Assembly: GCA_016235555.1 (NCBI GenBank)
Contig: JACRKC010000067.1
Span: forward strand, 1 to 64,000
Length of the DNA: 64,000 bases
Direction: 5' to 3'
From: Verrucomicrobiota bacterium
GTDB taxonomy: Bacteria > Verrucomicrobiota > Verrucomicrobiia > Opitutales > Opitutaceae
Shown: in pieces, positions 1 through 9,083 of the stretch
Numbering within the stretch: position 1 is the stretch's first letter
Layout of the letters: each line of letters begins with the position of its first letter
Program-made: the position numbers and the translations under genes
Notes under the pieces: model-generated
What the model saw: only the letters and a program-made list of their open reading frames with translations
Databases searched by the model: none
Told to the model about the DNA's origin: nothing

Positions 1-1
1 A

Positions 2-140
2 GGTGTAACTCAAACTGATGTCAGCGCGCTGTAGCGGCGGTCTACGACCGCCGAACGAATCCCCTTGGCGCAACGTCGGCGGTCATAGACCGCCGCTACA
101 ACCAAAGTCTTCGTTGAGTGACATCAGTTTGAGTTGCACC
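2..140. repeat. Palindromic intergenic repeat element, copy 1
   Basis: The ends are inverted copies of each other (ggtgtaactcaaactgatgt at the left, its near-complement ending ttgagttgcacc at the right). Inside sit two inverted arms of the type gtagcggcggtc / gaccgccgctac around a short spacer. A second copy with the same outer ends and arms is at 56241-56378. This is a non-coding REP/MITE-like host element. Confidence 0.8.
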
Positions 141-203
141 CGCCGGCGCCGGGGCGGTCACAAGCCGCTTGTTTTCGCGCAACGCTTGCCGCAGGCTGCC
201 GTG

Positions 204-803
204 ATGTTCCTCCGTGTGCTTCTCGCTGGCGCGCTCGCTTCGGGTGCGGTGGCCCAGACTTCGCCGCAAGTCGAGCTGGCCAACCTGCGCGAGGACGTGC
301 GCGGTCTCACGCAACGCGTCGGCGAGCTCGCGCTGCGCGTCGAGCAGCTCGAACGCGAAAACACCGAGCTGCGCGCGAAGTCCGGCGCCACGCAGAAATC
401 CTACGCGACGGTGGCGCAACTCCGGGAGGCCGTCGCCGACGTCCAGCGCACCCTCGAGGCCTCGATTTCCTCCTCGAAAAACGAGACGCTGGAGCGGGTG
501 GCCACGCAGATGGCCAACCTCGCGAAGCAGACCAATGCCGCGCTCGACTCGCTCGCCCGGACGCAGCCGGCGGGGCGTGTGGCGGCCGCTCCGCCGCCGC
601 CGGCCCCGGCCACACCGCCCGAGGCCCCGCCGAAAGACAGCACCAGTTACGTCGTGCAGAAAGGCGATACGCTTGCGCTCATCGCGAAAAAGACCGGGGC
701 GAAGCAACAGGACATCATCAACGCCAATAAACTGACCGATCCCTCGCGCATTCTGGCCGGCCAGACCCTTTTCATTCCGAACGCCAATTCCGGAGCCAAA
801 TAA
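204..803 (+). CDS. Secreted LysM-domain protein with coiled coil
   Basis: A 199-residue exported protein predicted to bind peptidoglycan. The ATG at 204 is chosen because it begins a typical signal peptide (MFLRVLLAGALASGAVAQ); the reading frame upstream runs through repeat DNA. Residues about 25-125 are heptad-rich and probably coiled coil (VELANLREDVRGLTQRVGEL). A Pro/Ala-rich linker follows, then one C-terminal LysM repeat starting SYVVQKGDTLALIAKKTG and ending LAGQTLFIPN. The stop is one base before parB, so the two genes are probably co-transcribed. The coiled coil plus LysM layout resembles periplasmic cell-wall scaffolding proteins; no enzymatic residues are visible. Confidence 0.85.
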   Translation: MFLRVLLAGALASGAVAQTSPQVELANLREDVRGLTQRVGELALRVEQLERENTELRAKSGATQKSYATVAQLREAVADVQRTLEASISSSKNETLERVATQMANLAKQTNAALDSLARTQPAGRVAAAPPPPAPATPPEAPPKDSTSYVVQKGDTLALIAKKTGAKQQDIINANKLTDPSRILAGQTLFIPNANSGAK

Positions 804-804
804 G

Positions 805-1746
805 ATGTCCGCAGCACCCAAATCCCGTCTCGGCCGCGGCCTCGGCGGCCTCATCGCCGCCGCCAAAACCGCCCCCCAGCCGCATGCCGACGCCCAGCTC
901 GATCACGGCGGCCCCCACGCCGCCCCCGTGCCCCCGGCGGGCGCGCCCGGCTATGCCGAGATCGCCGTGACGGCGATCGAGCCGAGCCCGTATCAGGCGC
1001 GGCGGGAGATTCCGCCCGATCAACTCAACGAGCTGGCCGAGAGCATCCGCAGCGAGGGACTGCTCCAGCCGATCGTGGTGCGCAAGGTCGGGGAGAAGTT
1101 TCAACTCATCGCGGGCGAGCGCCGCTGGCGGGCGTTCCAGCAGCTCAGCCTCAAGGCGATCCCGGCCCGCGTGGTCGAGGCGAGCAACGCCTCCTCGGCC
1201 GCGCTCGGCCTCATCGAGAATTTGCAACGCGAGGGGCTCAACCCGATCGAGGAAGCGCACGGCTATGCGAGCCTCATCCGCGATTTCGACCTCACACAGG
1301 AGACGGCGGCGGAGCGCGTCGGCCGGAACCGCGCGACCGTGGCCAACGCGCTCCGGTTGCTCCAGCTCGATGCCGAGCTCCAGGGCTTCGTCGCCAAAAG
1401 CCTCCTCAGCGTCGGCCACGCCAAGGTGTTGCTCGGCGTCGAAGACGAGGCGCAGCGCACGGTGCTCGGCCGCCGGGTGATCGAGCAGGGGTTGAGCGTG
1501 CGGGCGACGGAAAAGCTGACGCTCGCGGCCAAGGCCTCCGGCGGCGGTGTGCCGGCGAAGCGGGCCAAGCGTGGCGTGGGCGCCAAGGATTCCGCGGCGG
1601 TGGAGGCCATCGAGAAAAAGCTCACCTCGCATCTCGGGGCGCGGGTCGGGATCGTGCATACCCCAAAACGCGGGCGCATCGTCATCGAATATCGCGGCAA
1701 CGACGATTTGCAGCGGCTGCTCGAAAAGCTGGGGATCGAAGCGTAG
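805..1746 (+). CDS. parB: Chromosome partitioning protein ParB
   Basis: A 313-residue ParB/Spo0J-family CTP-dependent clamp that loads at parS sites and works with ParA in chromosome segregation. The N-terminus has the basic RLGRGLGGLI ParA-contact motif (8-17). The CTP-binding/nuclease-like domain has GERRWRA at 104-110 and LIENLQREGLNPIEEA at 136-151. A helix-turn-helix covers about 163-185 (LTQETAAERVGRNRATVANAL), and a C-terminal dimerisation segment follows a basic linker. Length and domain order are normal for a chromosomal ParB. It starts one base after the LysM gene; no parA is in the window upstream. Confidence 0.95.
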   Translation: MSAAPKSRLGRGLGGLIAAAKTAPQPHADAQLDHGGPHAAPVPPAGAPGYAEIAVTAIEPSPYQARREIPPDQLNELAESIRSEGLLQPIVVRKVGEKFQLIAGERRWRAFQQLSLKAIPARVVEASNASSAALGLIENLQREGLNPIEEAHGYASLIRDFDLTQETAAERVGRNRATVANALRLLQLDAELQGFVAKSLLSVGHAKVLLGVEDEAQRTVLGRRVIEQGLSVRATEKLTLAAKASGGGVPAKRAKRGVGAKDSAAVEAIEKKLTSHLGARVGIVHTPKRGRIVIEYRGNDDLQRLLEKLGIEA

Positions 1747-1843
1747 CGCGGCCGGTGGGGTGGAAGCGCCGGGGACCGGCCGTGCTGTCCACGTTCATGC
1801 CCGGCGCTCGACAGCGGGCGGATTCGTGGCAGTTTCGGCGCGC

Positions 1844-2680
1844 ATGAAGGCCCCACTCATGTTTCTCCTCGCGGTTGCGCTCGCGGCCACGGCCGGCGCC
1901 GGCGTGAAAACCGATATCGAATACGGCACGGCTGGCGGCGAGCGCCTGAAGCTCGACGCTTATGTGCCGGAGGGCGCGGGGCCGTTTCCAGCGGTGATTT
2001 TGGTGCACGGCGGCGGCTGGACCGGCGGCGACAAATCGGGCGGGCCGAAGAAAGGCTACATGGCGCCGCTGCACGCGCCGCTGGAGAAGGCGGGGTTCGC
2101 GTGGTTTTCGATCAACTACCGGCTCGCACCGCGGCACCGGTATCCGGCGTGCATCGAAGATGTCGAGACGGCGATCCGCTGGGTGAAGGCGCGGGCGGCG
2201 GAGTATCGCGTCGATCCGCGGCGCATCGCGTTGGCGGGGGAGTCGGCGGGTGGACACCTCGTGGCGCTCGCGGCCGTGCGGATGGACGAGAGCACGCGCC
2301 TCGCGGCGGTGGTGCCGATCTACGGCCTGTTTGACCTGACGGCCGGGCTGGCGGACGGGGAGCCGTTGCGGAAGAACTTCGTCGCGTTGTTCGGCCGGGA
2401 AAAAGCTGACGCGGAATCGCTCGCGCTCTTGCGGCAGGCCTCGCCGCTGCACCAGGTGCGGCCGGGGCTGCCGCCGATGCTGCTGCTGCACGGCGACGCG
2501 GACAAGACGGTGCCCTATGATCACTCGACGCGATTGCTGGCGCGGTTGCGCGCGGCGGGAGTGCCAGGCGAGTTGATCACGATCCCGGGCGGCCCGCACG
2601 GGATGCTGCCGTGGGACGCGCTGGCGCCGGACTTCAAGGACCGCGTGGTCGCGTGGCTCGGGAAGACGCTGGGCCGGTAG
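1844..2680 (+). CDS. Secreted alpha/beta-hydrolase (BD-FAE/esterase-like)
   Basis: A 278-residue predicted esterase of the HSL/BD-FAE type. The ATG at 1844 gives a signal peptide (MKAPLMFLLAVALAATAGAG), pointing to the periplasm or outside. The oxyanion-hole motif HGGG is at 55-58, the nucleophile elbow GESAGG has Ser134, an acidic residue lies in HGDADKTVP (Asp218 or Asp220), and the catalytic His is in GGPHGM (His252). Relatives remove acetyl or feruloyl groups from plant polysaccharides, which suits the glycosidase and receptor nearby, but the substrate is not readable from the sequence. Confidence 0.88.
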   Translation: MKAPLMFLLAVALAATAGAGVKTDIEYGTAGGERLKLDAYVPEGAGPFPAVILVHGGGWTGGDKSGGPKKGYMAPLHAPLEKAGFAWFSINYRLAPRHRYPACIEDVETAIRWVKARAAEYRVDPRRIALAGESAGGHLVALAAVRMDESTRLAAVVPIYGLFDLTAGLADGEPLRKNFVALFGREKADAESLALLRQASPLHQVRPGLPPMLLLHGDADKTVPYDHSTRLLARLRAAGVPGELITIPGGPHGMLPWDALAPDFKDRVVAWLGKTLGR

Positions 2681-2906
2681 CGGCGCGACCCGGAAGTTGC
2701 GTGGCAGGTAGCCGCGAGCGCCGGCGAGCGGACCGGACGTCAACCGCGCGTTGGCGCGGGAGGCTCGGATGGGGGCGGAAAATTCGCGGCGAAAAAAAAG
2801 TTCGCGTGGCGGACGGCCTGATGTTCGCCTCGGAGTTACGACTCCCATTCTCCCCGGCGCGAGTCGCGTTTGCGGCCACGCCGGTGTTCAACCCTACCTA
2901 CCCTAC

Positions 2907-5888
2907 ATGACTACCTGTAAGTTGGCTTCGGCCGTTGGTGCGCGGCGCTTTGTGCGGCCGCTTTGTTTCATCGTCAGCCTGATCACCGTCGCTTCATCGG
3001 TCGCGCTCCGGGCCGCGGATGGCGGCTCCATCACCGGCACGGTCAGCAATCCGGCGACCGGCAACCTGCTGCCCGGCGCGAAAGTCGAGATTCCCGCGCT
3101 CGGCCGCAGTGAACTCGTCGACATCACCGGCCGTTACGTGCTCACGGATATCCCGGCCGGCGCGCACGAGGTGGTGGCCTCCTACATCGGCCTCGATTCG
3201 GCCAAGTTCGCCGTCACCGTCACCGCGGGCCAGCGCACGACGCGCGATTTCGATCTCACATCGGGCGTCTACCGCCTGGACGCGTTCAAAGTCACCGGCG
3301 AGCGCGAGGGTGGCGCCGCGGCGATCACCGCGCAGCGCAACGCCCCCAACACGATGAACGTGGTGGCGATGGATTCCTTCGGCCATCTGCCCAACATGAG
3401 CGCGGGCGAGGTGCTCATGCGCCTGCCGGGCGTGGCCGGCAGCCCGACCGACGAGGGCCTGGCCTACAATTTCAGCGTCCGCGGCATGCCGGCGGGCCTC
3501 AACACCGTCACCATCGATGGCGGGCTGGTCACGCCCTTCGGCACCAACCGCGCGTTCGAGATGCAGAGCATTTCCGCCGCGCTGTTCGACCAGCTGGAAC
3601 TGACCAAGGGCCACCGCCCGGACAAGAACGCCGATTCGCTCGGTGGCACGGTCAACCTCAAGAGCCGTTCGTCGCTCAACATGAAGGAAAAGCGCCGCCT
3701 GACCTACAGTCTTTCCACGCGCATCGCACCGTCCTTCACCGACCAGATTCCGCTGCGCGAGCAGCATCGCGAGCATCCGATGCTCAACTTTGGCTACCAG
3801 GAGCTGTTCGACGTGCTCGGGGGCAGCCGCAACCTCGGGATCATCGTCAACGCCTTCTACAGCGAAAACGCCGTCGGTTTCTATCAGACCGATCGCGACT
3901 ACCAGAACACCACGGTGCAGCCCGCCTATGTCTGGAGCTACCAGACCTTCGACAACTACAACAATCGCAAGCAGCAGAGCGCGAGCATCAAGGCCGAATA
4001 CCGGCTCTCCCCGTCCACGCGCATCTCCGTCGGCGGGACCGCGAGCGACAACTTCGAACACTCCCGCCGCCGCTACATCACCCGCGCCTACAGCTCGCAG
4101 AACCAGAACACCGTGCCGAGCGCGACCACCAGCGTCGTGCCGGGCTGGACCGACAAGATCACCACGATCCGCCCGGTGGCGCAGTCGTTGATCGACATGC
4201 AGAACCGCGGGCCGAATCACTACGACACCCGCCAGCGCCGGCTCGATCTTTCGATGGAGCAGGACTTCGGCCCCCTGCAGCTCGACTATGCCGCCTACTA
4301 CGCGCGCAACAACCTGAACAACGGCAACGGCCAGGGCGGCGAGCTCACCATGCGCGTCGCCGGCACCGGCTGGATTCTCGACCGCACCAATTCGGAACTG
4401 CATCCCAGCTTCCGCCCGAACGGCGGCGTCGACTTCACCGACTGGCGGAACTACCGCCCGAGCGGCGCGCTGCAGGTCAGCGACGGGCAGAACGACCAGC
4501 GGGTGCGCGAGGCCCGCTTCAACGCCCAATACAAGCTGCCGACCACCATCCCGATCGCGCTCAAGACCGGCGCGCAATGGCGCGAGACGCTGGCGCAGTC
4601 GATCAGCAACAGCCACCGTTATAATTATGTCGGCACCGGTCCGCTGCCGGCGGATCCCCAGATCATCACCTACGATGAAGTCAAAACCGGCCGGAAGATG
4701 CCGCAGTGGACCACCTCGATGTATGTCAACAACCGCAAGCCGCTCGATGCCGCGCTGTGGACCGAGGATGTCTATTATGGCCTCCAGCAGCGCTACACCG
4801 GCGCCAAGGACATCACCGAGACCGTCAAGGCCACCTACTTGATGGCGCAGGGCAAGTTCGGCAACGAGGGCATCCTCGGTCGCACGAGCTTCCTCGGCGG
4901 CGTGCGCTGGGAAAAAACCGAGGATGAGGGCCTCGGCTGGGTGCGCGCCCGCGTGGGCAGCACGACGGCGCAACAGGTGGCGGATCCGCTCGGCTCCGTG
5001 ACCCGGGACTACGCCAACACCCGCCGTGAAATCAACGGCAGCTACACCAAGGCGTTTCCGAGCATCCACCTCACGCATGATCTCACCAAAAACCTCCGGG
5101 CGCGGCTGGCTTGGTCCACGAGCTTCGGCCGGCCCGGCTACGGTGAATTGCTCCCGAGCGAGTCGATCAACGAGACGACCAGCTCCCTGACCATCAACAA
5201 TGCCGCGCTGCTGCCGCAAAACGCAAAGAACTGGGACGCCTCCGTCGACTACTACTTCGAGCCCGTGGGCAATTTCTCGGTCGGCTTCTTCAAGAAAACG
5301 ATCACCGACTTCATCGTCCGCAACATCAACGCCGGCACGATCGCCTCCGGCAACGACAACGGCTACAACGGGGAATACGCGAACTGGACGCTTTACACCT
5401 CCGCCAACGCCGGCACGGCCTACGTCCAGGGCTGGGAGTTCAGCTACCAGCAGCAGTTCACCTTCCTGCCCGGCCTGCTCAAGGGCCTGAGCGGTTCGCT
5501 GAACTACACGATCATCGATACGCACGGCAACTTCGGCACCAACATCAATTCGACGGGCCGCGAGGTCGTCGGCTTCATCCCGAAGGCCGCGAACGCCATG
5601 CTCTCGTGGCGCTACAAAAAGTTCAGCACCCGCCTGCTCTACAACTGGACGAGCGACTACATCGTGGAGTATTCGGCGGCGACCGTCGGCCGCAACCGCT
5701 GGCGCGCGGCGTTCGACACGCTCAACGTGGGCATTGCCTACCAGATGCGGCCCTCCGCGTCGCTCACGGTCGATGTGTCCAACATCCTCAACGCCTATCA
5801 GGAAATCTACCGCGGCTTCCGCAACCAGCCGTCGACGATCAACTACAACTTCATCACGATCAATGTCGGCGTGAACGGCCGGTTCTGA
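2907..5888 (+). CDS. TonB-dependent receptor with CarboxypepD_reg-like domain
   Basis: A 993-residue outer-membrane receptor for energy-dependent uptake of a large ligand. The ATG at 2907 precedes a signal peptide ending near ASSVALRAAD. Residues about 40-120 form a carboxypeptidase-regulatory-like beta domain (GSITGTVSNPATGNLLPGAK), followed by a TonB-box-like stretch (DAFKVTGER), a plug domain (about 145-265, VRGMPAGLNTVTIDGG) and a beta-barrel ending with the expected C-terminal Phe (NVGVNGRF). This architecture is typical of verrucomicrobial and Bacteroidota receptors for oligosaccharides. No SusD homologue is adjacent. About 226 bp of non-coding DNA lie upstream. Confidence 0.92.
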   Translation: MTTCKLASAVGARRFVRPLCFIVSLITVASSVALRAADGGSITGTVSNPATGNLLPGAKVEIPALGRSELVDITGRYVLTDIPAGAHEVVASYIGLDSAKFAVTVTAGQRTTRDFDLTSGVYRLDAFKVTGEREGGAAAITAQRNAPNTMNVVAMDSFGHLPNMSAGEVLMRLPGVAGSPTDEGLAYNFSVRGMPAGLNTVTIDGGLVTPFGTNRAFEMQSISAALFDQLELTKGHRPDKNADSLGGTVNLKSRSSLNMKEKRRLTYSLSTRIAPSFTDQIPLREQHREHPMLNFGYQELFDVLGGSRNLGIIVNAFYSENAVGFYQTDRDYQNTTVQPAYVWSYQTFDNYNNRKQQSASIKAEYRLSPSTRISVGGTASDNFEHSRRRYITRAYSSQNQNTVPSATTSVVPGWTDKITTIRPVAQSLIDMQNRGPNHYDTRQRRLDLSMEQDFGPLQLDYAAYYARNNLNNGNGQGGELTMRVAGTGWILDRTNSELHPSFRPNGGVDFTDWRNYRPSGALQVSDGQNDQRVREARFNAQYKLPTTIPIALKTGAQWRETLAQSISNSHRYNYVGTGPLPADPQIITYDEVKTGRKMPQWTTSMYVNNRKPLDAALWTEDVYYGLQQRYTGAKDITETVKATYLMAQGKFGNEGILGRTSFLGGVRWEKTEDEGLGWVRARVGSTTAQQVADPLGSVTRDYANTRREINGSYTKAFPSIHLTHDLTKNLRARLAWSTSFGRPGYGELLPSESINETTSSLTINNAALLPQNAKNWDASVDYYFEPVGNFSVGFFKKTITDFIVRNINAGTIASGNDNGYNGEYANWTLYTSANAGTAYVQGWEFSYQQQFTFLPGLLKGLSGSLNYTIIDTHGNFGTNINSTGREVVGFIPKAANAMLSWRYKKFSTRLLYNWTSDYIVEYSAATVGRNRWRAAFDTLNVGIAYQMRPSASLTVDVSNILNAYQEIYRGFRNQPSTINYNFITINVGVNGRF

Positions 5889-5947
5889 CCGCGGACGTCG
5901 CCTGATGACTGACGCCCGGATGAACTCTCGCGGAGCGCGCGCCGGCA

Positions 5948-6016
5948 GTAGGGCGGGTCTGTGACCCGCCTTCGAATAATTGGCATGCGAAAGGGCAGGT
6001 CACAGACCTGCCCTAC
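5948..6016. repeat. Palindromic intergenic repeat (gtagggc...gccctac)
   Basis: Outer arms gtagggc and gccctac enclose two internal hairpins (gcgggtctgtgacccgc and caggtcacagacctg). It lies between the TonB receptor and the GH31 gene and fits the local family of REP-like palindromes. Confidence 0.75.
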
Positions 6017-6068
6017 CGCGCGGGGTCCGTGGCCGCCAAGTTAACGACGCCGTTTTGATTGAATCCTC

Positions 6069-6094
6069 GGCGGCTGGCCCCTACGCCAGCCGCC
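6069..6094. terminator. Perfect 10-bp hairpin before the GH31 start
   Basis: The arms ggcggctggc (6069-6078) and gccagccgcc (6085-6094) flank a six-base loop, 10 bases before the GH31 start codon. The following sequence (gattctgttt) is only weakly T-rich. It may terminate the receptor transcript or act as a 5'-leader structure; the sequence alone does not decide. Confidence 0.5.
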
Positions 6095-6104
6095 GATTCT
6101 GTTT

Positions 6105-8000
6105 ATGTCGCAACCCGCCGCCAAACCTCGTCGCTCGCCGGTTTTTCGCCTCGTCCGCGCTGCCCTCGTGGCGATGGCGCTCGGGCTCGCGGGTATCGCG
6201 GGCGTTTTCCTGCTTTCGTTCTGGGGCCGGCCATTCGACTCGTCGCGCGGCGGACGCGTGCCGCTCACGCCGCCGTGGGCGCTCGAGTGCTGGCTCTGGG
6301 AGGACGATCGCAACACGGGCGCGGCCGTCGAGGAGTTGCTCGCCGGCTACGCACGGCACGACCTTCCCGTGCGCACCGTCGTGCTCGATAGCCCGTGGAG
6401 CTGGCGCTACAACGACTTCAAGGTCGACGACGCCCGCTATCCCGAACCGGAGAAATTCTTCCGCGGCCTCCAGGACCGCGGCTACCGCGTGGTGCTCTGG
6501 ATGACGTGCATGGTGGACAGCTCGAGCAAGGACACGCGCGTGCGGGAGTCGCGGGAGTTTTTCGAGCACGCGCGCGCGAATGGTTTTCTCACGGGCGGCG
6601 GTGCCGAAATCAAATGGTGGAAGGGCCGTGGCGGATTCGTCGACTACACGAACCCCGCGGCGATGCAGTGGTGGCACGGGCTGCAGCAGCAGGTGTTCGA
6701 CTGGGGGATCGACGGCTGGAAGCTGGACGGCACCGACACGTTTTTCCAGACGCCGCTCGGCAGCGTGCCGCTGCCGATGGCGCGGACGCATGCTGGTTGG
6801 ACCACCACGCGCGGCTACATGGATCTCTACGCCCGCAGCGAATACCAGCACGGACTCACGCAGAATCCGGAGTTCGTCACGTTGATCCGCTCGATGGACG
6901 GCCGGTGGACGCATCCGGAGGGATTCGCGCCGCGCGATGCGGCGCCGGTCACCTGGGTCGGCGACAACCGCCACACGTGGAAGGAAAAGGACCGTGGTCT
7001 CGAGGCGGCGATCCGGGACATCCTCGGGAGCGCGCGGCTCGGCTACGGCGTGATCGGGAGCGACGTGGCCGGCTACCATGGCCGCAGCAATCCCGAAGAT
7101 ATCGGGGCGGGCACGAGCGCGTTGGTGGCAGGCTGGCGCACGGCGGCGGACGCGTCCGCGACCCCGGCGCCGGGGGCCGCGTCGAAGCCGGATGAAATAG
7201 CGCCGATCATCTACATCCGCTGGGCGCAGTTCTCGGCGTTCTGCGGGCTGTTTCTCAACGGCGGCCACCACGAGCGCCGGCTGTGGCTGCGCACGCCCGC
7301 CGAGCTCGAGATCGTGCGGAAGTTCTCGTGGCTGCACACGGAGCTCGTGCCCTTCATGTATTCCCACGTGGTGGCGTGCCACCGGGGCGGCGCGCCGCTG
7401 ATGCGACCGTTGGCCGACGGGAAGTATCACTACCTGTTCGGCGACGATTTGCTGGTGGCGCCGATTCACGAGGATAAACCCGCACGCACGGTCACGCTCC
7501 CGCCCGGGCGCTGGCGCTACCTGTTTCACGACCGCGAGGTCCTGACCGGACCGGCGACGATCACGCGCGAGTTTCCGCTGGATGAATACCCGGTGTTTGT
7601 GCGCGACGGTGCGATCGTGCCGCTCAAGGTGTCGCGGCCTTATACGGGCTGGGGCGATCGCGATTCCGCCGACTACACGACCTGGCTCATCTATCCGCGC
7701 GGAAAAAACGCGTTCACGCTGTGGCACCCCGAGACGCATCCGCGGCCGGAGTCGACGACGGTGACGGTGGACGCGGGTGCGGCGCTCACGATTCGTTTTG
7801 TGGGGCGGAAGCAACCGCACCTCCTGCGCATCGCAGCGGCCCGCAAGCCTGGTCGCGTCGCGCTCGACGGGCGGGAACTCGCGGAAGGCGACGCGTGGCG
7901 CTACGAGGCGAAGGAGCGCCGCCTCGTCATCACGACCCGGGATTACGCCGGCGGTGACTACCGGATCGAAGGCTGGTCGGAGCTGGCGGAAACAAACTGA
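6105..8000 (+). CDS. GH31 family glycoside hydrolase, membrane-anchored
   Basis: A 631-residue alpha-glycosidase-type enzyme. An uncleaved N-terminal membrane segment (about 15-40) suggests anchoring in the inner membrane or export. The TIM barrel carries GIDGWKLDGTD with likely nucleophile Asp208, and WVGDNRHTW with likely acid/base Asp287, then IGSDVAGYHG. The C-terminal beta domain includes DDLLVAPIHE and RWRYLFHDRE. Compared with long GH31 enzymes the N-terminal beta-sandwich is much reduced, since the barrel begins almost directly after the anchor. Members cleave alpha-glucosides, alpha-xylosides or sulfoquinovosides; specificity cannot be assigned here. Confidence 0.85.
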   Translation: MSQPAAKPRRSPVFRLVRAALVAMALGLAGIAGVFLLSFWGRPFDSSRGGRVPLTPPWALECWLWEDDRNTGAAVEELLAGYARHDLPVRTVVLDSPWSWRYNDFKVDDARYPEPEKFFRGLQDRGYRVVLWMTCMVDSSSKDTRVRESREFFEHARANGFLTGGGAEIKWWKGRGGFVDYTNPAAMQWWHGLQQQVFDWGIDGWKLDGTDTFFQTPLGSVPLPMARTHAGWTTTRGYMDLYARSEYQHGLTQNPEFVTLIRSMDGRWTHPEGFAPRDAAPVTWVGDNRHTWKEKDRGLEAAIRDILGSARLGYGVIGSDVAGYHGRSNPEDIGAGTSALVAGWRTAADASATPAPGAASKPDEIAPIIYIRWAQFSAFCGLFLNGGHHERRLWLRTPAELEIVRKFSWLHTELVPFMYSHVVACHRGGAPLMRPLADGKYHYLFGDDLLVAPIHEDKPARTVTLPPGRWRYLFHDREVLTGPATITREFPLDEYPVFVRDGAIVPLKVSRPYTGWGDRDSADYTTWLIYPRGKNAFTLWHPETHPRPESTTVTVDAGAALTIRFVGRKQPHLLRIAAARKPGRVALDGRELAEGDAWRYEAKERRLVITTRDYAGGDYRIEGWSELAETN

Positions 8001-8150
8001 GCGGAACGATCATCCGCGATCGAGACTCGCGCGAGATGGCGCTGACGCAGTTTGGGAGGGAGCAGCGGAAGCCGTCAGCCTTTCGCCGACCGGGCGAAAC
8101 GCTCATGCGTTCCGCTACGTCGTGGGGCGTCCGGGGTAGCGTGACTATTG

Positions 8151-8284
8151 ATACCAGCGGCTGCTGAAGAATGGACGATTGGGTCGGGTGGGTAGGTCGG
8201 GGTTTATCCCCGACGCCTGCGGTCGGACGATGTCGGGCGTAAAGCCCGACCTACGATCATCCAAATCTCAACAGCCGTTGGTAT
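8151..8284. repeat. Nested palindromic repeat beside the prophage
   Basis: Outer inverted ends (ataccagcggctgctgaa and tcaacagccgttggtat) enclose inner arms gtaggtcgg (8192-) and ccgacctac (-8254) with hairpins ggggtttatcccc and tcgggcgtaaagcccga. The inner hairpins match the type at 57365-57413. The stretch 8001-8317 holds no gene; apart from this element nothing was recognised. Confidence 0.75.
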
Positions 8285-8315
8285 GAAACCGACGCGGCAG
8301 ATGGGTTGAGGGAGG

Positions 8316-8484
8316 ATTGGGAGTCCCCTCAAAAACCCTCACCTGGGCTCAGAAAGTATGAGTCTCCGAGGTGAGTCCGGCCGCTTGAAACGAGTCCGCC
8401 GACCGCCGGGTTGATTGGGAGAGTCCGGGCCGCTCCACCCCGGCATTCGCAGAGGTTTGGGAGTGATTCTGTGAGTCCGCCGCG
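8316..8484. repeat. Left prophage end: array of putative transposase-binding repeats
   Basis: This non-coding stretch has three TTGGGAG copies (8317, 8415 and 8457) and several GAGTCC copies (8321, gtgagtccggccgc at 8371, cgagtccgccg at 8390, gagtccgggccgc at 8421, gtgagtccgccgcg at 8471). The 17-mer cgcagaggtttgggagt (8448-8464) recurs inverted at the right end. By analogy with Mu attL, it probably contains the transposase binding sites. Confidence 0.65.
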
Positions 8485-8519
8485 CTCGTTTAACGCGTCG
8501 TTTTTGCCCAGTTTGAACA

Positions 8520-9083
8520 TTAGAAAAACGTGGTTTGGCCGCAGTCTTCCTTCCGAGTCTTCGTCGGCCGCTTCTGGCTGGCAAGCACCCGATGCGCGGC
8601 CGCCAGCGCCTCCATCGGGTCCGGCCCGGCCGGCGCTCTCCCGATCGCGCCCTTGAGCAGCGCCAGGTCGATCGAGTCGCGGAGACTCTTCTGGCGGTAA
8701 TACAGCTCCTCGCCGTTGTGGACGAACCAGAGGCGGACGCACTGCTGCAGGTAGCCCGGAAAGTATTCGATTTTGGCCAGGTCTCCGTGCGTCGCGATGC
8801 CTTCGACGATCTCGCGCATGATTTCGCGATAGCGGGCCACGGAAAGGCTCACGCCGCGCTGTTTGAACCACGTCGCCGGCCACGTCAGCGTCATCATCAG
8901 CGGCTTCTGGTCCTGCCCCCAGCGCTTCGCGCCCTTGCCCTGGTAGAACCGCCGGCCGATTTCGGCGAGCAGCTCAGCAACCATGCCATCCGGCGACTCG
9001 ACGGCCGCCACGCCGTCGCGTTTCGCCTGGTGCGCGGCCGCCGAGGCATCGCGCTCCCGCTGGTCCAGGTAGTCCTCAAGCAC
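8520..9083 (-). CDS. Phage early protein, unknown function (187 aa)
   Basis: The last gene of the leftward early operon, ending about 200 bp from the left terminus. The GTG at 9083 is preceded by a strong GGAGGAG ribosome-binding site and overlaps the upstream gene by 8 bp. The protein has a charged N-terminus (EDYLDQRERDASAAAHQAKR), a central aromatic-rich part (LTWPATWFKQRGVSL, YFPGYLQQCVRLWFVHNGEE) and a basic tail. No family recognised. Its position next to the end recalls semi-essential early genes of Mu-like phages. Confidence 0.7.
   Translation of the reverse strand: MLEDYLDQRERDASAAAHQAKRDGVAAVESPDGMVAELLAEIGRRFYQGKGAKRWGQDQKPLMMTLTWPATWFKQRGVSLSVARYREIMREIVEGIATHGDLAKIEYFPGYLQQCVRLWFVHNGEELYYRQKSLRDSIDLALLKGAIGRAPAGPDPMEALAAAHRVLASQKRPTKTRKEDCGQTTFF

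Noticed and set aside
2994-5525. Long minus-strand open frame (843 codons) opposite the TonB receptor
   Set aside because: Its translation is Arg/Val/Asp/His-rich without motifs and is the mirror of a well-supported + strand gene with strong codon bias.
6081-7820. Long minus-strand frame opposite the GH31 gene
   Set aside because: Antisense of a gene with clear GH31 motifs; no recognisable domain.
8001-8317. tRNA or small RNA gene as prophage integration site
   Set aside because: No cloverleaf or other RNA structure was seen, only nested palindromes; transposable phages do not need a tRNA site.
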